DNA from: Erythrobacter sp. QSSC1-22B
Lineage (GTDB): Bacteria; Pseudomonadota; Alphaproteobacteria; Sphingomonadales; Sphingomonadaceae
NCBI RefSeq assembly: GCF_001678665.1
Contig: NZ_LZRP01000011.1
Span: 1-64,000 of the forward strand
DNA: 64,000 nt
Reading direction: 5' to 3'
This document shows, one piece after another, positions 49,604 to 58,169 of this stretch. A model generated the notes under the pieces. It was not told where the DNA came from and did no database searches. It worked only from the letters and a program-made list of their open reading frames with translations. Position numbers and translations under genes: made by a program. How positions within the stretch are numbered: position 1 is the first letter of the stretch; every line of letters starts with the position of its first letter.

Positions 49604-51754
49604 TTGAAGAAGTTTGCGCTGCTGGCGACCACCGTCCTCGCCAGTCCGGCTTTGGCCCAATCCGCCCCCGAAACGAATCGCGACCCCGTCCACGGCGACG
49701 AATCCCGGGTGATCATCGTCACTGCCGACTTTGTTGACGAACTCGATATCCTCGCCGGCACCTCGATCGTGACTGGCGATGAACTGCTGCGCCAGCTGGA
49801 ACCGCAGATCGGCGACGTGCTCGCCCGTCAGCCCGGCGTTTCCGCCACCTCCTTCAGTCCCGGCGCCTCGCGGCCCGTGTTGCGCGGCCTTCAGGGTGAG
49901 CGCGTCCGGGTGCTGACCGACGGGATCGGCACGCTCGACGTGTCGAACACCTCGGTCGATCACGCGGTCACCATTGATCCGCTTGTGACCGAGCGGATCG
50001 AGATTTTCCGCGGCCCTGCTGCCCTGTTGTTCGGCAGCCAGGCGATCGGCGGCGCGGTCAACGCGCTCGACCGCCGCATTCCGCGCGCGATCCCCGAGAA
50101 TGGCTACCACCTCGATGCGATCGGCTCTTATTCTTCGGCCTATGACGGCTACAGCGGCAGCGCGGCAGCCGATATCGCGCTGGGCGAGCAGTTCGTCGTC
50201 CATATCGATGGTAGCTATCGCAAGACTGAGGATGTCGAAGTCGGCGGCTTCGTGCTCACGCCGGCGCTGCGTGCCCAGCAACTCGCGATCGCCGAAGAAG
50301 AATTCGAAGAGGGCAATTTTGGCGAGGCCGAGGAAGCGCTCGAATTTGCGGAATTGCGCGGCGTGCTGCCCAATAGCGCGACCGAGACCTACACTCTGGG
50401 TGGCGGCTTCGCGTTCATCAACGAGGGCGGCAGCCTCGGTGCATCAGTCAGTTATTTTGACAGCCGCTACGGCGTCCCCGCGCGACCGGGCGCCGAACAT
50501 GCTCATGGTGAAGAGGGTGAAGAGGGCGAGGAAGAAGGCGAAGAGGAAGAAGGCCCCGTCACGATCGATCTCAAGCAATATCGCGCCGATCTGCGCGGCG
50601 AGGTATTTACCGGAGGGGGCTTCCTCGAAAAGATCAAGTTCCGCTCCGGGTTCTCCGATTACCAGCACATCGAGTTCGAAGGCGATGAGGTCGGCACCGT
50701 GTTCGACACCCAGGGGTTCGAGACCCGGCTCGAGCTGGTGCAGAACGATCGCAACGGCTGGCGCGGTGTGACCGGTTTCCAGGGCTCGACCCGCAAGTTC
50801 TCCGCGGTCGGCGCCGAAGCGTTCGTTCCGCCCAACGATACCGATCAATACGGCATCTTCACGCTCCAGGAATTCGAGTTCGGCCCGATCGGTGTCGAAT
50901 TGTCCGGGCGTTACGAGCGGACCGACGTGCGCTCGGACAGCGTCGCGATCGGGCTCGAGGAGGATGCGATCATCACCGCCGTCGATCGCGACTTCAATGC
51001 GTTCTCCATCGCCGGCGGCGTGAATTACGCGATCGCGCCCGATGTGAAGCTGGGGCTCAATCTCAGCCGCGTCGAACGCGCTCCCTCGGCCGAGGAGCTG
51101 TTCTCCAACGGACCGCATATCGCGACCCAGGCCTTTGAAGTCGGTGATCCCTTCCTAGAGAAGGAACGCAGCCTTGGCGCCGAGGCTTATCTGCGCGGCG
51201 AGGCAGGAGCCGCACGCTTCCAACTGGCTGCATATTACAGCCGCTTCGACAACTTCATTTACGAAACCGACACCGGGCTCGAAGCCGATGGCCTACCGCT
51301 ATTCCAATTCCTGCAATCGGATGCCGACTATTACGGCTTCGAGGCCCAGGCCTCCTACGATCTGATCGATCGCGAAGGTCTGAGAGTGACCATCGACGGT
51401 GTCGCCGACTACACTCGTGCAAAAATCGACGGCGACGGGCCCGCACCGCGAATCCCGCCGCTGCGGATCTTGGGCGGGGTCGAGGCGGAAACCGGCAGCC
51501 TGGGCGCTCGGGTCGAAGCCGAGTGGGTCGACGACCAGAACCGGACCGCCTCGTTCGAACTGCCGACAGAAGGCTACACCATGGTCAACGCCTCGGTGTC
51601 GTGGCGGCCATTCGGCGCGCGCAACGAAACGCTGCTGATTCTCTCGGGCGACAATCTGTTCGATGTCGATGCCCGCCGCCATGCCAGCTTTACCAAGGAC
51701 TTCGTGCCTCTGGCTGGGCGCAACATCAAATTGTCGGCTCGTTTGAGTTTCTAA
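49604..51754 (+). CDS. znuD: ZnuD-like TonB-dependent zinc receptor
   Basis: A 716-residue receptor of the ZnuD type. Signal peptide KKFALLATTVLASPALAQ, then GDVLARQPGVSATSFSPGAS, RPVLRGLQGERVRVLTDGIG, VSNTSVDHAVTIDPL and FRGPAALLFGSQAIGGAVN, matching zinc/heme-uptake receptors of this group. An acidic, His-containing insert begins at about residue 297 (AEHAHGEEGEEGEEE) and could capture metal. TTG 49604 is preferred (GGAG 7 nt upstream). The Zur-like box just upstream and the zinc gene neighbourhood support Zn2+ import across the outer membrane. The substrate assignment is inference from family and context. Confidence 0.88.
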   Translation: MKKFALLATTVLASPALAQSAPETNRDPVHGDESRVIIVTADFVDELDILAGTSIVTGDELLRQLEPQIGDVLARQPGVSATSFSPGASRPVLRGLQGERVRVLTDGIGTLDVSNTSVDHAVTIDPLVTERIEIFRGPAALLFGSQAIGGAVNALDRRIPRAIPENGYHLDAIGSYSSAYDGYSGSAAADIALGEQFVVHIDGSYRKTEDVEVGGFVLTPALRAQQLAIAEEEFEEGNFGEAEEALEFAELRGVLPNSATETYTLGGGFAFINEGGSLGASVSYFDSRYGVPARPGAEHAHGEEGEEGEEEGEEEEGPVTIDLKQYRADLRGEVFTGGGFLEKIKFRSGFSDYQHIEFEGDEVGTVFDTQGFETRLELVQNDRNGWRGVTGFQGSTRKFSAVGAEAFVPPNDTDQYGIFTLQEFEFGPIGVELSGRYERTDVRSDSVAIGLEEDAIITAVDRDFNAFSIAGGVNYAIAPDVKLGLNLSRVERAPSAEELFSNGPHIATQAFEVGDPFLEKERSLGAEAYLRGEAGAARFQLAAYYSRFDNFIYETDTGLEADGLPLFQFLQSDADYYGFEAQASYDLIDREGLRVTIDGVADYTRAKIDGDGPAPRIPPLRILGGVEAETGSLGARVEAEWVDDQNRTASFELPTEGYTMVNASVSWRPFGARNETLLILSGDNLFDVDARRHASFTKDFVPLAGRNIKLSARLSF

Positions 51755-51760
51755 GGTGCA

Positions 51761-51795
51761 TCGCCGGCTGTGTGCTGCAAAGCCGCAGCCGGCGA
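51761..51795. terminator. Putative terminator hairpin after znuD-like gene
   Basis: A 10-bp perfect stem TCGCCGGCTG / CAGCCGGCGA (51761-51770 and 51786-51795) with a 15-nt loop, followed by CAGCTTTTCG. It is placed 7 bp after the receptor stop and before the convergent zur-like gene. The T-tract is short, so efficiency is uncertain. Confidence 0.55.
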
Positions 51796-51931
51796 CAGCT
51801 TTTCGTGGCCAGCTCCTTTGAGCCACTAACAGGCTAAAGCAAAACTGTGGTTCCCCGGAGAGAGAGTTGTAATTTTGGCAAATATTGACAGCGCTGCAAG
51901 AGCCCTGTGACGCCGCGAATATTGTTAGCTT

Positions 51932-52375
51932 TTAATCGCAATCGTGGCAGCGTCCGGCAATCTCTGTCGGACGGGCTGACAGTTGAAAGCCGATCGTGTC
52001 GCTGCATTGATCGAGAAGGTTGCGCACGCCCTTGGCGCTAACCTCGATTACATGACCGCAGCCGTCACACGTTATCAGGATGTCGGCAACGCCATCAGGC
52101 ATGCCAGATAGGCAATATGTTTTCTTACTTTCAACACGCCGAACTAACCCCGCGGCCGAAAGCAGCTTGAGTATGCGATAGGCGCTGTTCGGGCCGATCC
52201 TGCGCCCTTGTGCTTCACTAAGCTCTGAGATCAGTTCGTAGGCACTTCGAGGTGATCTGGCTTTCCACAAACCATGCAGCACCGCTTCGCGAAGTGGCGT
52301 CAATGCGATGCCCGCTTGATCGCAAGCGATCAATGCGCGGTGCCGAAGGGATTTCCACTCATAGCCTTCATGCAT
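51932..52375 (-). CDS. zur: Zur-like Fur-family regulator (copy A)
   Basis: A 147-residue Fur-superfamily protein. The winged-helix part holds LTPLREAVLHGLWKARSPRS and AYRILKLLSAAGLVRRVES. The dimerisation domain keeps both structural zinc pairs, CDGC (ITCDGCGHVIEV) and CHDC (AGRCHDCD). The usual regulatory-site histidines around TYCLSGMPDG are not visible. GAGGAGGG lies ~8 nt before ATG 52375. It is the last gene of the DUF1826-to-Zur operon, with a 100-bp gap before it. A Zur role is inferred from neighbours and from a paralogue at 62950. A partially overlapping half-site palindrome GAATGA...TCATTC (52426-52443) in the gap is unexplained. Confidence 0.83.
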   Translation of the reverse strand: MHEGYEWKSLRHRALIACDQAGIALTPLREAVLHGLWKARSPRSAYELISELSEAQGRRIGPNSAYRILKLLSAAGLVRRVESKKTYCLSGMPDGVADILITCDGCGHVIEVSAKGVRNLLDQCSDTIGFQLSARPTEIAGRCHDCD

Positions 52376-52475
52376 AATGGCAACCCTCCTCAGGCTATGG
52401 CAAAAACTAGCCGCTCGCCCAATCAGAATGATCCTTGTCATTCGACTGGGTCTGGAATGAAATCTGCATTTGTTC

Positions 52476-52970
52476 TCAACCGGGGCGAGCATCCTTGAGC
52501 ACATAGAAGATGCCACTCTCATCGTATCCAGTAAGCTCGAGCACTCCGGTGACCACGATCGCTTTGTCCCCGCTGAGCGGGAAAGCGCTGCTGGCCTTGA
52601 CCTCAATGTATTGATTGGGTGCCGCGTGAAAATGGAACGGGCAGCCAGGCGGATAAGCCATCAACAGAAAGTGGGTCTGGCGGCGCCCCGGTTCGAAGGC
52701 ATCCATCCACCCGGCGACCTTGACGCGTTTGCCATCCAGCCTCTTCACCTGCGCTGTAAAGCTGGGTTTCGAACGCAGGTAGCCATCCGGACCCTTGCGG
52801 GCGATTTCCTTCGTCGACTCCAGCACCGCCCACGACACGCCGCCCTTTGGGGTCGCCGCCGGGCGCCAGACATCCTGCTGCACATTAGCACGCTGCATAG
52901 CTGCTGCACCCGACGCTGCGATCGGAACAAGCAGCAACGCGGCGATAATCGTGAGGGCGCGATACGTCAT
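52476..52970 (-). CDS. DUF3299 exported protein
   Basis: A 164-residue protein with a signal peptide (LLLVPIAASGAAA) and a DUF3299 domain: VSWAVLESTKEIARKG, VKVAGWMDAFEPGRRQTHF, LLMAYPPGCPFHFHAAPNQY and KAIVVTGVLELTGYDESG. The PPGCPFHFHAAPNQ segment offers Cys and His ligands, so a metal-related function is plausible. It is a periplasmic protein that often sits next to ABC transporters related to the LolCDE/FtsX type. It lies 15 bp downstream of the permease gene in one operon. Confidence 0.85.
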   Translation of the reverse strand: MTYRALTIIAALLLVPIAASGAAAMQRANVQQDVWRPAATPKGGVSWAVLESTKEIARKGPDGYLRSKPSFTAQVKRLDGKRVKVAGWMDAFEPGRRQTHFLLMAYPPGCPFHFHAAPNQYIEVKASSAFPLSGDKAIVVTGVLELTGYDESGIFYVLKDARPG

Positions 52971-52985
52971 GGCAGGACCTTTGTG

Positions 52986-54239
52986 TCAGTTGCGATCTAG
53001 GATGGGGGCGAGGTTGTTGCGAGTGACGTGCCAGGCAGGAAGCAGAGCGGCGACCATTCCGACCATCACTGCGCCTGCCACGATCCAGACTTCCTCTGGA
53101 TAGAACCGAAAGGGGGAGATTCCTGCTTCGGCGACGCTGCGATAGCTCTGCGAAGCGAACCAAAGTAATCCATGCGCGAAGAGCAATCCGGCCAGCGCTG
53201 AAAGAAGCGCAATGATGACGCCCTCGAGGAGGACTGTGCCGAATATCGAGGCTCGGTTCGCTCCCATCACACGCAGCAACGCCAGATCACCCTCTCGGGC
53301 GCGCACTGCATTCCACAACGTGACGAAGATTGCGAAAGCACCGGCGCCCCCCAATAACAGACCCAGCAGGCTCAGAGCCTCGATGGCAGGTTCGAACAGG
53401 GTCAGCAGGCGCGTGCTCTCGCGAGCCGGCGAGGCGGCCTGCAAGGCAGTGTCGCGGTTGATGCTGGCAGGCAGGCGGACAGCGGCAGCAGGGCTTCGGT
53501 AGCTGACCAAGATGGCGGTGATATCGGCATCGCTGCTGTGATGCTCCATATCGTCGGCAGCTTGACTTTGACCTGCCTCGCTGTGGCCATGCTGGCTTCC
53601 AGAACCTTCGGTGTCGGAATGTTCGATACCGTGCACGTCCCAAACGCTTTCCATGCTGGTCAGTATCAGCCTGTCGACTGGCTTGCCGGTTGGAGCCAGG
53701 ATTCCGACTACGACGAACGGTGTCGCGTCGTGCCCCTGTTCGCCGCCGTCTTCGGCAAACCCGTGGCTACCTATGAACAGCTGGCCAAGTGCTGCCCCGG
53801 TTGCAGCGGCTACCTCCGCACCGATTACCACTTCGGCGGACTGCGCGAAGCCCCTGCCTGCGGCCAGTTCTGCTGCGTAGAGGTCGACAAGTGCAGGCTC
53901 GGTCCCGACGATCCGGAAGCCACGAAAATTATCCCCGAGAGCGAGGGGAATGGCCGATGAAACCATCGGGTTCCCCCGCAGCTCTGCAAGCGCTGTGCGG
54001 GGGATATTCCCGGTCGGCTGATCGAGATGATAAACAGAGGAGAGGACAAGTTGAAGTGGCGAGCCCTTGGCTCCCACCACCAGGTCGATGTTCTCCGCAC
54101 CGTCGAGAAAGCGTTCCTCCAATTGCCGGGTCGACTGCAACAGCAGGATCAACATGCCCACCGAGATCGCGAGCAGAAGGATGTTGAGCGCTGTAGTGAG
54201 CTTGCGCTCTGCCAGATAGGCAAGGACCAGCCGGATCAC
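52986..54239 (-). CDS. FtsX-type ABC transporter permease with His-rich loop
   Basis: A 417-residue permease of the MacB/LolC-FtsX type: one N-terminal helix (LNILLLAISVGMLILLL), a ~240-residue periplasmic domain and three C-terminal helices (LLGLLLGGAGAFAIFV, GVIIALLSALAGLLFAHGL, IVAGAVMVGMVAALLPAW). The periplasmic loop has a cluster of histidines (GSHGFAEDGGEQGHD, DVHGIEHSD, SQHGHSEA, DMEHHSSDAD), a likely metal-binding patch. GTG start at 54239 overlaps the ATPase stop (GTGA). With the ATPase it should form an exporter-like or mechanotransmission complex for metal or metalloprotein handling, as in Zur-regulated znuGHI-type systems of Caulobacter. Confidence 0.87.
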   Translation of the reverse strand: MIRLVLAYLAERKLTTALNILLLAISVGMLILLLQSTRQLEERFLDGAENIDLVVGAKGSPLQLVLSSVYHLDQPTGNIPRTALAELRGNPMVSSAIPLALGDNFRGFRIVGTEPALVDLYAAELAAGRGFAQSAEVVIGAEVAAATGAALGQLFIGSHGFAEDGGEQGHDATPFVVVGILAPTGKPVDRLILTSMESVWDVHGIEHSDTEGSGSQHGHSEAGQSQAADDMEHHSSDADITAILVSYRSPAAAVRLPASINRDTALQAASPARESTRLLTLFEPAIEALSLLGLLLGGAGAFAIFVTLWNAVRAREGDLALLRVMGANRASIFGTVLLEGVIIALLSALAGLLFAHGLLWFASQSYRSVAEAGISPFRFYPEEVWIVAGAVMVGMVAALLPAWHVTRNNLAPILDRN

Positions 54240-54934
54240 TGTGCTGACCCTTCGACGGTTGACTTCAGTTCCGTAACCGCCGGGAAAAAGGGCCGCAGAC
54301 GGTCGTCGTGGGTGGCAATCAGTAGGCTGGTTCCGTGAGCTTCGGCCAGACGCAGCAGCATTGCACCGACATTCTCCGCATTGGTCTGGTCAAGGGCTGA
54401 GGTCGGCTCATCGGCGATGAGCAAGGCGGGCTGTGCGATCAGAGCCCGGGCGATGGCTGCGCGCTGCGCCTCGCCATGGCTGAGCTGATGCGGGCGGGCA
54501 TGGGCCTTGTCGGCAATCCCCAGCTCGGTGAGCAGCCCGAGCGCCTCCTGCCGAGAAGATCGAAGCCCCGCCAGACGGGCTGCGAGCAAGAGGTTAGCGC
54601 TGATATCGATTGCGGACACGAGACGCAGCGCCTGGAAGACCACAGCGATATGCGCCTTGCGCACTGCGTCGCGTGTAGCCTCGCTCCCCTCGGAGATGAG
54701 CTTCCCCGCAACACGAATGGTCCCACGGTCGGGCCGGAGAAATCCGCAAATCAGATTGATCAACGTCGACTTCCCCGAGCCGGAGGGCCCGATCAGCAGG
54801 CGTTGCTGGCCCGGCGCCATAGACAGGTTGAAGTCGCGAAGGATCGAAACCTCGCCGTAACCATGGTGAATATTTGCAAGGTTCAGCGCGGGGACGACGT
54901 CGGGGATATCGGTGGCATCAGTCAGACGCGGCAA
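54236..54934 (-). CDS. ABC transporter ATP-binding protein (LolD/MacB type)
   Basis: A 232-residue ATPase: Walker A LLIGPSGSGKSTLINLICGF, signature LSHGEAQRAAIARAL (normally LSGGE), Walker B LLIADEPTSALDQ and switch-His IATHDDRL. The first strand is PALNLANIHHGYGEVSIL. A TTG start at 54934, overlapping the MerC gene by 13 bp, gives the usual LolD length. Its partner is the FtsX-type permease downstream. The LSHGE signature is an unusual substitution but occurs in this family. The transporter is likely needed for zinc acquisition or outer-membrane metal protein assembly. Confidence 0.88.
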   Translation of the reverse strand: MPRLTDATDIPDVVPALNLANIHHGYGEVSILRDFNLSMAPGQQRLLIGPSGSGKSTLINLICGFLRPDRGTIRVAGKLISEGSEATRDAVRKAHIAVVFQALRLVSAIDISANLLLAARLAGLRSSRQEALGLLTELGIADKAHARPHQLSHGEAQRAAIARALIAQPALLIADEPTSALDQTNAENVGAMLLRLAEAHGTSLLIATHDDRLRPFFPAVTELKSTVEGSAQ

Positions 54935-55308
54935 TGCACCCTCCGTCGCCAGTTGATGATATGCGCGCTGGCAAGCAGCACAGCGCCGATACTGGTCACT
55001 ATGGTTTCGAGCGATTCGCCCTCGACCAAGAGACCAGCGGTCATTGCGGAAAGGCCGGCTATTCCAAGCCAGAACGGCTGCCAGGCGCGTGCAGACTGGC
55101 GTGCCGCTCGCCACAAAACCAGCGAACTAAGCGGCAGTGCTGCAAGCAACAGCGAAAGATGCACCGTCTCGGGCAGGTCCAGCCAACGCGACCACGCCGG
55201 CAAAAGGGCGATAAGCGCGGGCAAGGCAAGGCAATGGATCAAGCATGCCGTTGACACGGAGACTGCCAGCCCATCGAGCCAGTTTGCAAAATTTCGACGG
55301 GCGATCAT
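54922..55308 (-). CDS. MerC-domain membrane protein
   Basis: A 128-residue protein of the MerC family, with about four transmembrane segments (LAVSVSTACLIHCLALPALIAL, VHLSLLLAALPLSSLVLW, IAGLSAMTAGLLVEG, VTSIGAVLLASAHIINW). The CLIHC motif in the first segment is the family's metal-thiol signature. MerC itself moves Hg(II); DUF/MerC relatives in zinc operons are thought to assist metal transport. It begins with ATG 55308 (overlap TGATG with DUF1826; a GTG at 55311 is alternative) and ends inside the ATPase start. Its role in Zn2+ passage across the inner membrane is inference. Confidence 0.82.
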   Translation of the reverse strand: MIARRNFANWLDGLAVSVSTACLIHCLALPALIALLPAWSRWLDLPETVHLSLLLAALPLSSLVLWRAARQSARAWQPFWLGIAGLSAMTAGLLVEGESLETIVTSIGAVLLASAHIINWRRRVHCRV

Positions 55309-56078
55309 CACACCGAAGAGTTTTCGTTGGCCAGAGATGGCGTATCGATGACCAGCACAAGGCGTCTCACCCGAAGATCGGCGGCCGGGGGCGAGCGGTG
55401 CAGGCAGGCAGAATGGCCCTCACCAAAGAGTCGGCCCTTGAACAGCCCGACCCAACCGGCCGGGACCGACCAGAGGTTAGACTCGAGCTTCTCTGCGCCC
55501 ATCGGAAGCACCTGCGTGCCGGGTCCCGCATAGGTCGTGATCAGCCGAAGGTCAGTGTAATCCGAATGGATTTTCCGGCAGGAATTGGTCACGACGAGTT
55601 CGAGCCGGATGCGAACCGCGCCCGCATGCATAATCGCGTCGAAACGCGTGGCCAGATCCAGAATGTCGGCAGCGAGCGGGGGTGGAAGAACTCCTAGCGC
55701 TGAGACCGCCTCTTCAGGTATCCCTGTTCCGATGCTCTCAAATGGATCCTGGTTCACCAACCAGTCGATGGCACTAGAGAGGTGTGCAACATCGCGAGCT
55801 TCGAGAACAAGCGACCGTTCGAAGTCCTCGAGATCACGCCATTGAGCCCCGACTGCGTCCGCTACGAGAGGGGTCACGTTTAAGGACGATGACGGAGCGA
55901 GACTGTCGAAGCTGAGCCTGGAAACAGATCGAAATGGGCCGGAAGCCAAAGCTGCCTTAGCGAAATCGGGTGATGCTGATGGCATTTGGGTGGTGCTCGG
56001 TGGCTGTGGATCTAAATCGACTGGGACGGGGCTAGACAGTCTCGCCAACTGGGTCAATGATATGTTATTGCATACCAT
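55308..56078 (-). CDS. DUF1826 protein (zinc-operon associated)
   Basis: A 256-residue DUF1826 protein. Core motifs are DLEDFERSLVLEARDV, AADILDLATRFDAIMHAG, VRIRLELVVTNSCRKIHSDY, LRLITTYAGPGTQ and HRSPPAADLRVRRLVLVID. The HSDY and CLHRSPP histidines recall an iron/2-oxoglutarate-like fold, and the family commonly occurs beside COG0523 and Zur genes. The first ~31 residues are low complexity; a later ATG at 55985 may be the true start. A Zur-box-like sequence lies at 56062-56073, inside the annotated N-terminus, supporting a shorter protein. It leads the operon to zur. Confidence 0.83.
   Translation of the reverse strand: MVCNNISLTQLARLSSPVPVDLDPQPPSTTQMPSASPDFAKAALASGPFRSVSRLSFDSLAPSSSLNVTPLVADAVGAQWRDLEDFERSLVLEARDVAHLSSAIDWLVNQDPFESIGTGIPEEAVSALGVLPPPLAADILDLATRFDAIMHAGAVRIRLELVVTNSCRKIHSDYTDLRLITTYAGPGTQVLPMGAEKLESNLWSVPAGWVGLFKGRLFGEGHSACLHRSPPAADLRVRRLVLVIDTPSLANENSSV
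56062..56073. promoter_or_regulatory. Degenerate Zur-box-like site ATGTTATTGCAT
   Basis: ATGTTATTGCAT matches the ATGTTATAACAT model at 10 of 12 positions, lying between the DUF1826 operon (-) and phoX (+). If DUF1826 starts at 55985, the site is in its promoter; otherwise it overlaps codons 2-6. Weak call. Confidence 0.4.
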
Positions 56079-56184
56079 CTCACCCGAGGGTAATTCCGGC
56101 GGCCGATGTAGCTAAAGGAACTGTAACTAGAACGTAGGCTCGGTCCCCCACCTCGTGATTGACCACCGCTTCAGGAAAGATTCC

Positions 56185-58122
56185 ATGCCATCCAGTCTCG
56201 AGCAGCTCGACTTCGTCCCCAGCAATCCCACCCTCGGCCAGACGGCGACGATCGGCGAGCTTATCGACCAGCGCTATTCGCGGCGCGGAGCGATGAAAGG
56301 AATGTTGGGTGCGGCGACGATAGCCGGTATTTCTACCGGGCTGGGGGGCTGCGTAACCGCTGGGACGCAGGCGATTGGTCAATCGACCTTTGTCGAACTC
56401 AAGCGCGGCGTCGACACCATGCATCATGTCGCTCCCGGACATGACGCGAATATTTTGATCCGCTGGGGCGATCCGCTGATGGAGGGAGACGGCGATTTTA
56501 ATCCATTGCGGCAGAGCGCGGAGGATCAGGAACGGCGGTTCGGCTACAACAACGACTACATCGGCTTCCTGCCTCTTCCCTCCGAAAGCCGCGGTGAGCA
56601 GCGCGGGTTGCTATGCGTCAACCACGAATACAGCATCGCACCGCTGATGCTGCCCGGAGCAGCAGGGCGCGAGCTCACCGCTGCGGAATGCGAGATCGAG
56701 AAGGCAGCGCATGGCGGCACGATCGTCGAAGTCGTCAAATGTGGGCGGAACTGGCGCTATGTCCAAGGGTCGGGCTACAACCGCCGGATCACAGGTCGCA
56801 CTCCAGGCATAAACATGACCGGCCCCGCAGCTAGCAGTCCGCGACTTGTCACGAGCGCTGACCCCACCGGGCGTTCGGTCGTCGGCACGCTCAATAATTG
56901 TGCCGGTGGCATCACCCCTTGGGGGAGCTATCTGCTCGCCGAGGAGAACTTCAACGGCTATTTCAGCGGCACTGCCGTCGGGCCCGAAGCCGCCAATCAC
57001 AAACGCTACGGCGTCCCCGGTGGATGGTATGAATGGGCCAAGCATGATTCACGCTTCGACGTCGGTCAGGAGCCCAACGAGCCCAATCGCTTCGGCTGGA
57101 TCGTCGAAATCGATCCGATGGATCCGACTTCGACGCCGAAAAAGCGCACCGCGCTCGGCAGGTTCAAGCACGAGGGCGCGGAAAGCGTCCACAATCGCGA
57201 TGGCCGGGTCGTGGTCTACTCCGGAGACGATCAGGTGTTCGACTATGTCTACAAATTCGTCACCGCAGAGAGGTTCGATCCGGCGCGCCCCGAAACCGGG
57301 CGCGATCTGCTTGATGCGGGAACCCTTTATGTCGCCCGCTTCGACGCCGATGGAACCGTCGAATGGATGCCCCTGATCCATGGCGCTGGGCCGCTGACTG
57401 CAGCCAACGGCTTTGCCGATCAAGCCGATGTGCTGATTGAGACGCGCCGCGCGGCCGATTTGCTCGGCGCGACGCCGATGGACCGGCCCGAGGATGTCGA
57501 ACCCGACCCCCGGAGCGGCAGGGTCTATGTCATGTTGACCAACAACACCCGACGCGACGCGGACAATGTAGACCCCGCCAATCCGCGCGCCGGCAATGCC
57601 TTTGGTCACATCATCGAGATCGTCGAGACCGATGGTGATTTTACCGCCACCCGTTCGACCTGGAACATGCTGGTGCGCTGCGGAGATCCCGCCGTCGCGG
57701 AAGTCGGCGCGCTGTGGGGCCCGGGAACCAGCGAGAACGGCTGGTTCGGCTCGCCCGACAACGTCGCGATCGACTCCGATGGAAGGCTGTGGGTCTCGAC
57801 CGACGGCAAGGAAGTGCTGAACCAATGCGCCAATGGCGTCTGGAGAGTGGATACCGAAGGCCCGACGCGAGGCCGGTCGCAGCTGTTTTTCCGCACTCCA
57901 ACAGGTGCTGAACTGTGCGGGCCTCGTTTTATCCGCGACGAAGAAACTCTCTTCGTCGCGGTGCAGCATCCCGCCGATGATGGTGAAGCCTATCCGCCGC
58001 ACGCACGTCCCTCGACTTTTGCCGACCCATCGACACGCTGGCCCGATTTCGATCCCCTGATGCCGCCACGCCCTTCGGTGCTGACGATCACCAGAAGCGG
58101 TGGCGGTAAGATAGGCACATGA
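56185..58122 (+). CDS. phoX: PhoX-family (DUF839) phosphatase, Tat-exported
   Basis: A 645-residue DUF839/PhoX-like protein. The Tat signal is DQRYSRRGAMKGMLGAATIA followed by a hydrophobic stretch. Family motifs include FGYNNDYIGFLPLPS, LCVNHEYS, TLNNCAGGITPWGSYLLAEE, RFGWIVEIDPMDPTSTPKKR, ESVHNRDGRVVVYSGDD and GCGAL-like metal loops later (WFGSPDNVAIDSDGRLWVST). PhoX enzymes use Ca2+ and Fe3+ rather than Zn2+. AGGAAAG precedes ATG 56185. It is followed directly by phoD. Presence in a Zur-type neighbourhood suggests replacement of zinc-dependent alkaline phosphatase under zinc limitation. Confidence 0.88.
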   Translation: MPSSLEQLDFVPSNPTLGQTATIGELIDQRYSRRGAMKGMLGAATIAGISTGLGGCVTAGTQAIGQSTFVELKRGVDTMHHVAPGHDANILIRWGDPLMEGDGDFNPLRQSAEDQERRFGYNNDYIGFLPLPSESRGEQRGLLCVNHEYSIAPLMLPGAAGRELTAAECEIEKAAHGGTIVEVVKCGRNWRYVQGSGYNRRITGRTPGINMTGPAASSPRLVTSADPTGRSVVGTLNNCAGGITPWGSYLLAEENFNGYFSGTAVGPEAANHKRYGVPGGWYEWAKHDSRFDVGQEPNEPNRFGWIVEIDPMDPTSTPKKRTALGRFKHEGAESVHNRDGRVVVYSGDDQVFDYVYKFVTAERFDPARPETGRDLLDAGTLYVARFDADGTVEWMPLIHGAGPLTAANGFADQADVLIETRRAADLLGATPMDRPEDVEPDPRSGRVYVMLTNNTRRDADNVDPANPRAGNAFGHIIEIVETDGDFTATRSTWNMLVRCGDPAVAEVGALWGPGTSENGWFGSPDNVAIDSDGRLWVSTDGKEVLNQCANGVWRVDTEGPTRGRSQLFFRTPTGAELCGPRFIRDEETLFVAVQHPADDGEAYPPHARPSTFADPSTRWPDFDPLMPPRPSVLTITRSGGGKIGT

Positions 58123-58169
58123 GCCCGCGACCGAAGCGGACCTGAGGGCAAAGTTGAAGGACGACCAAC

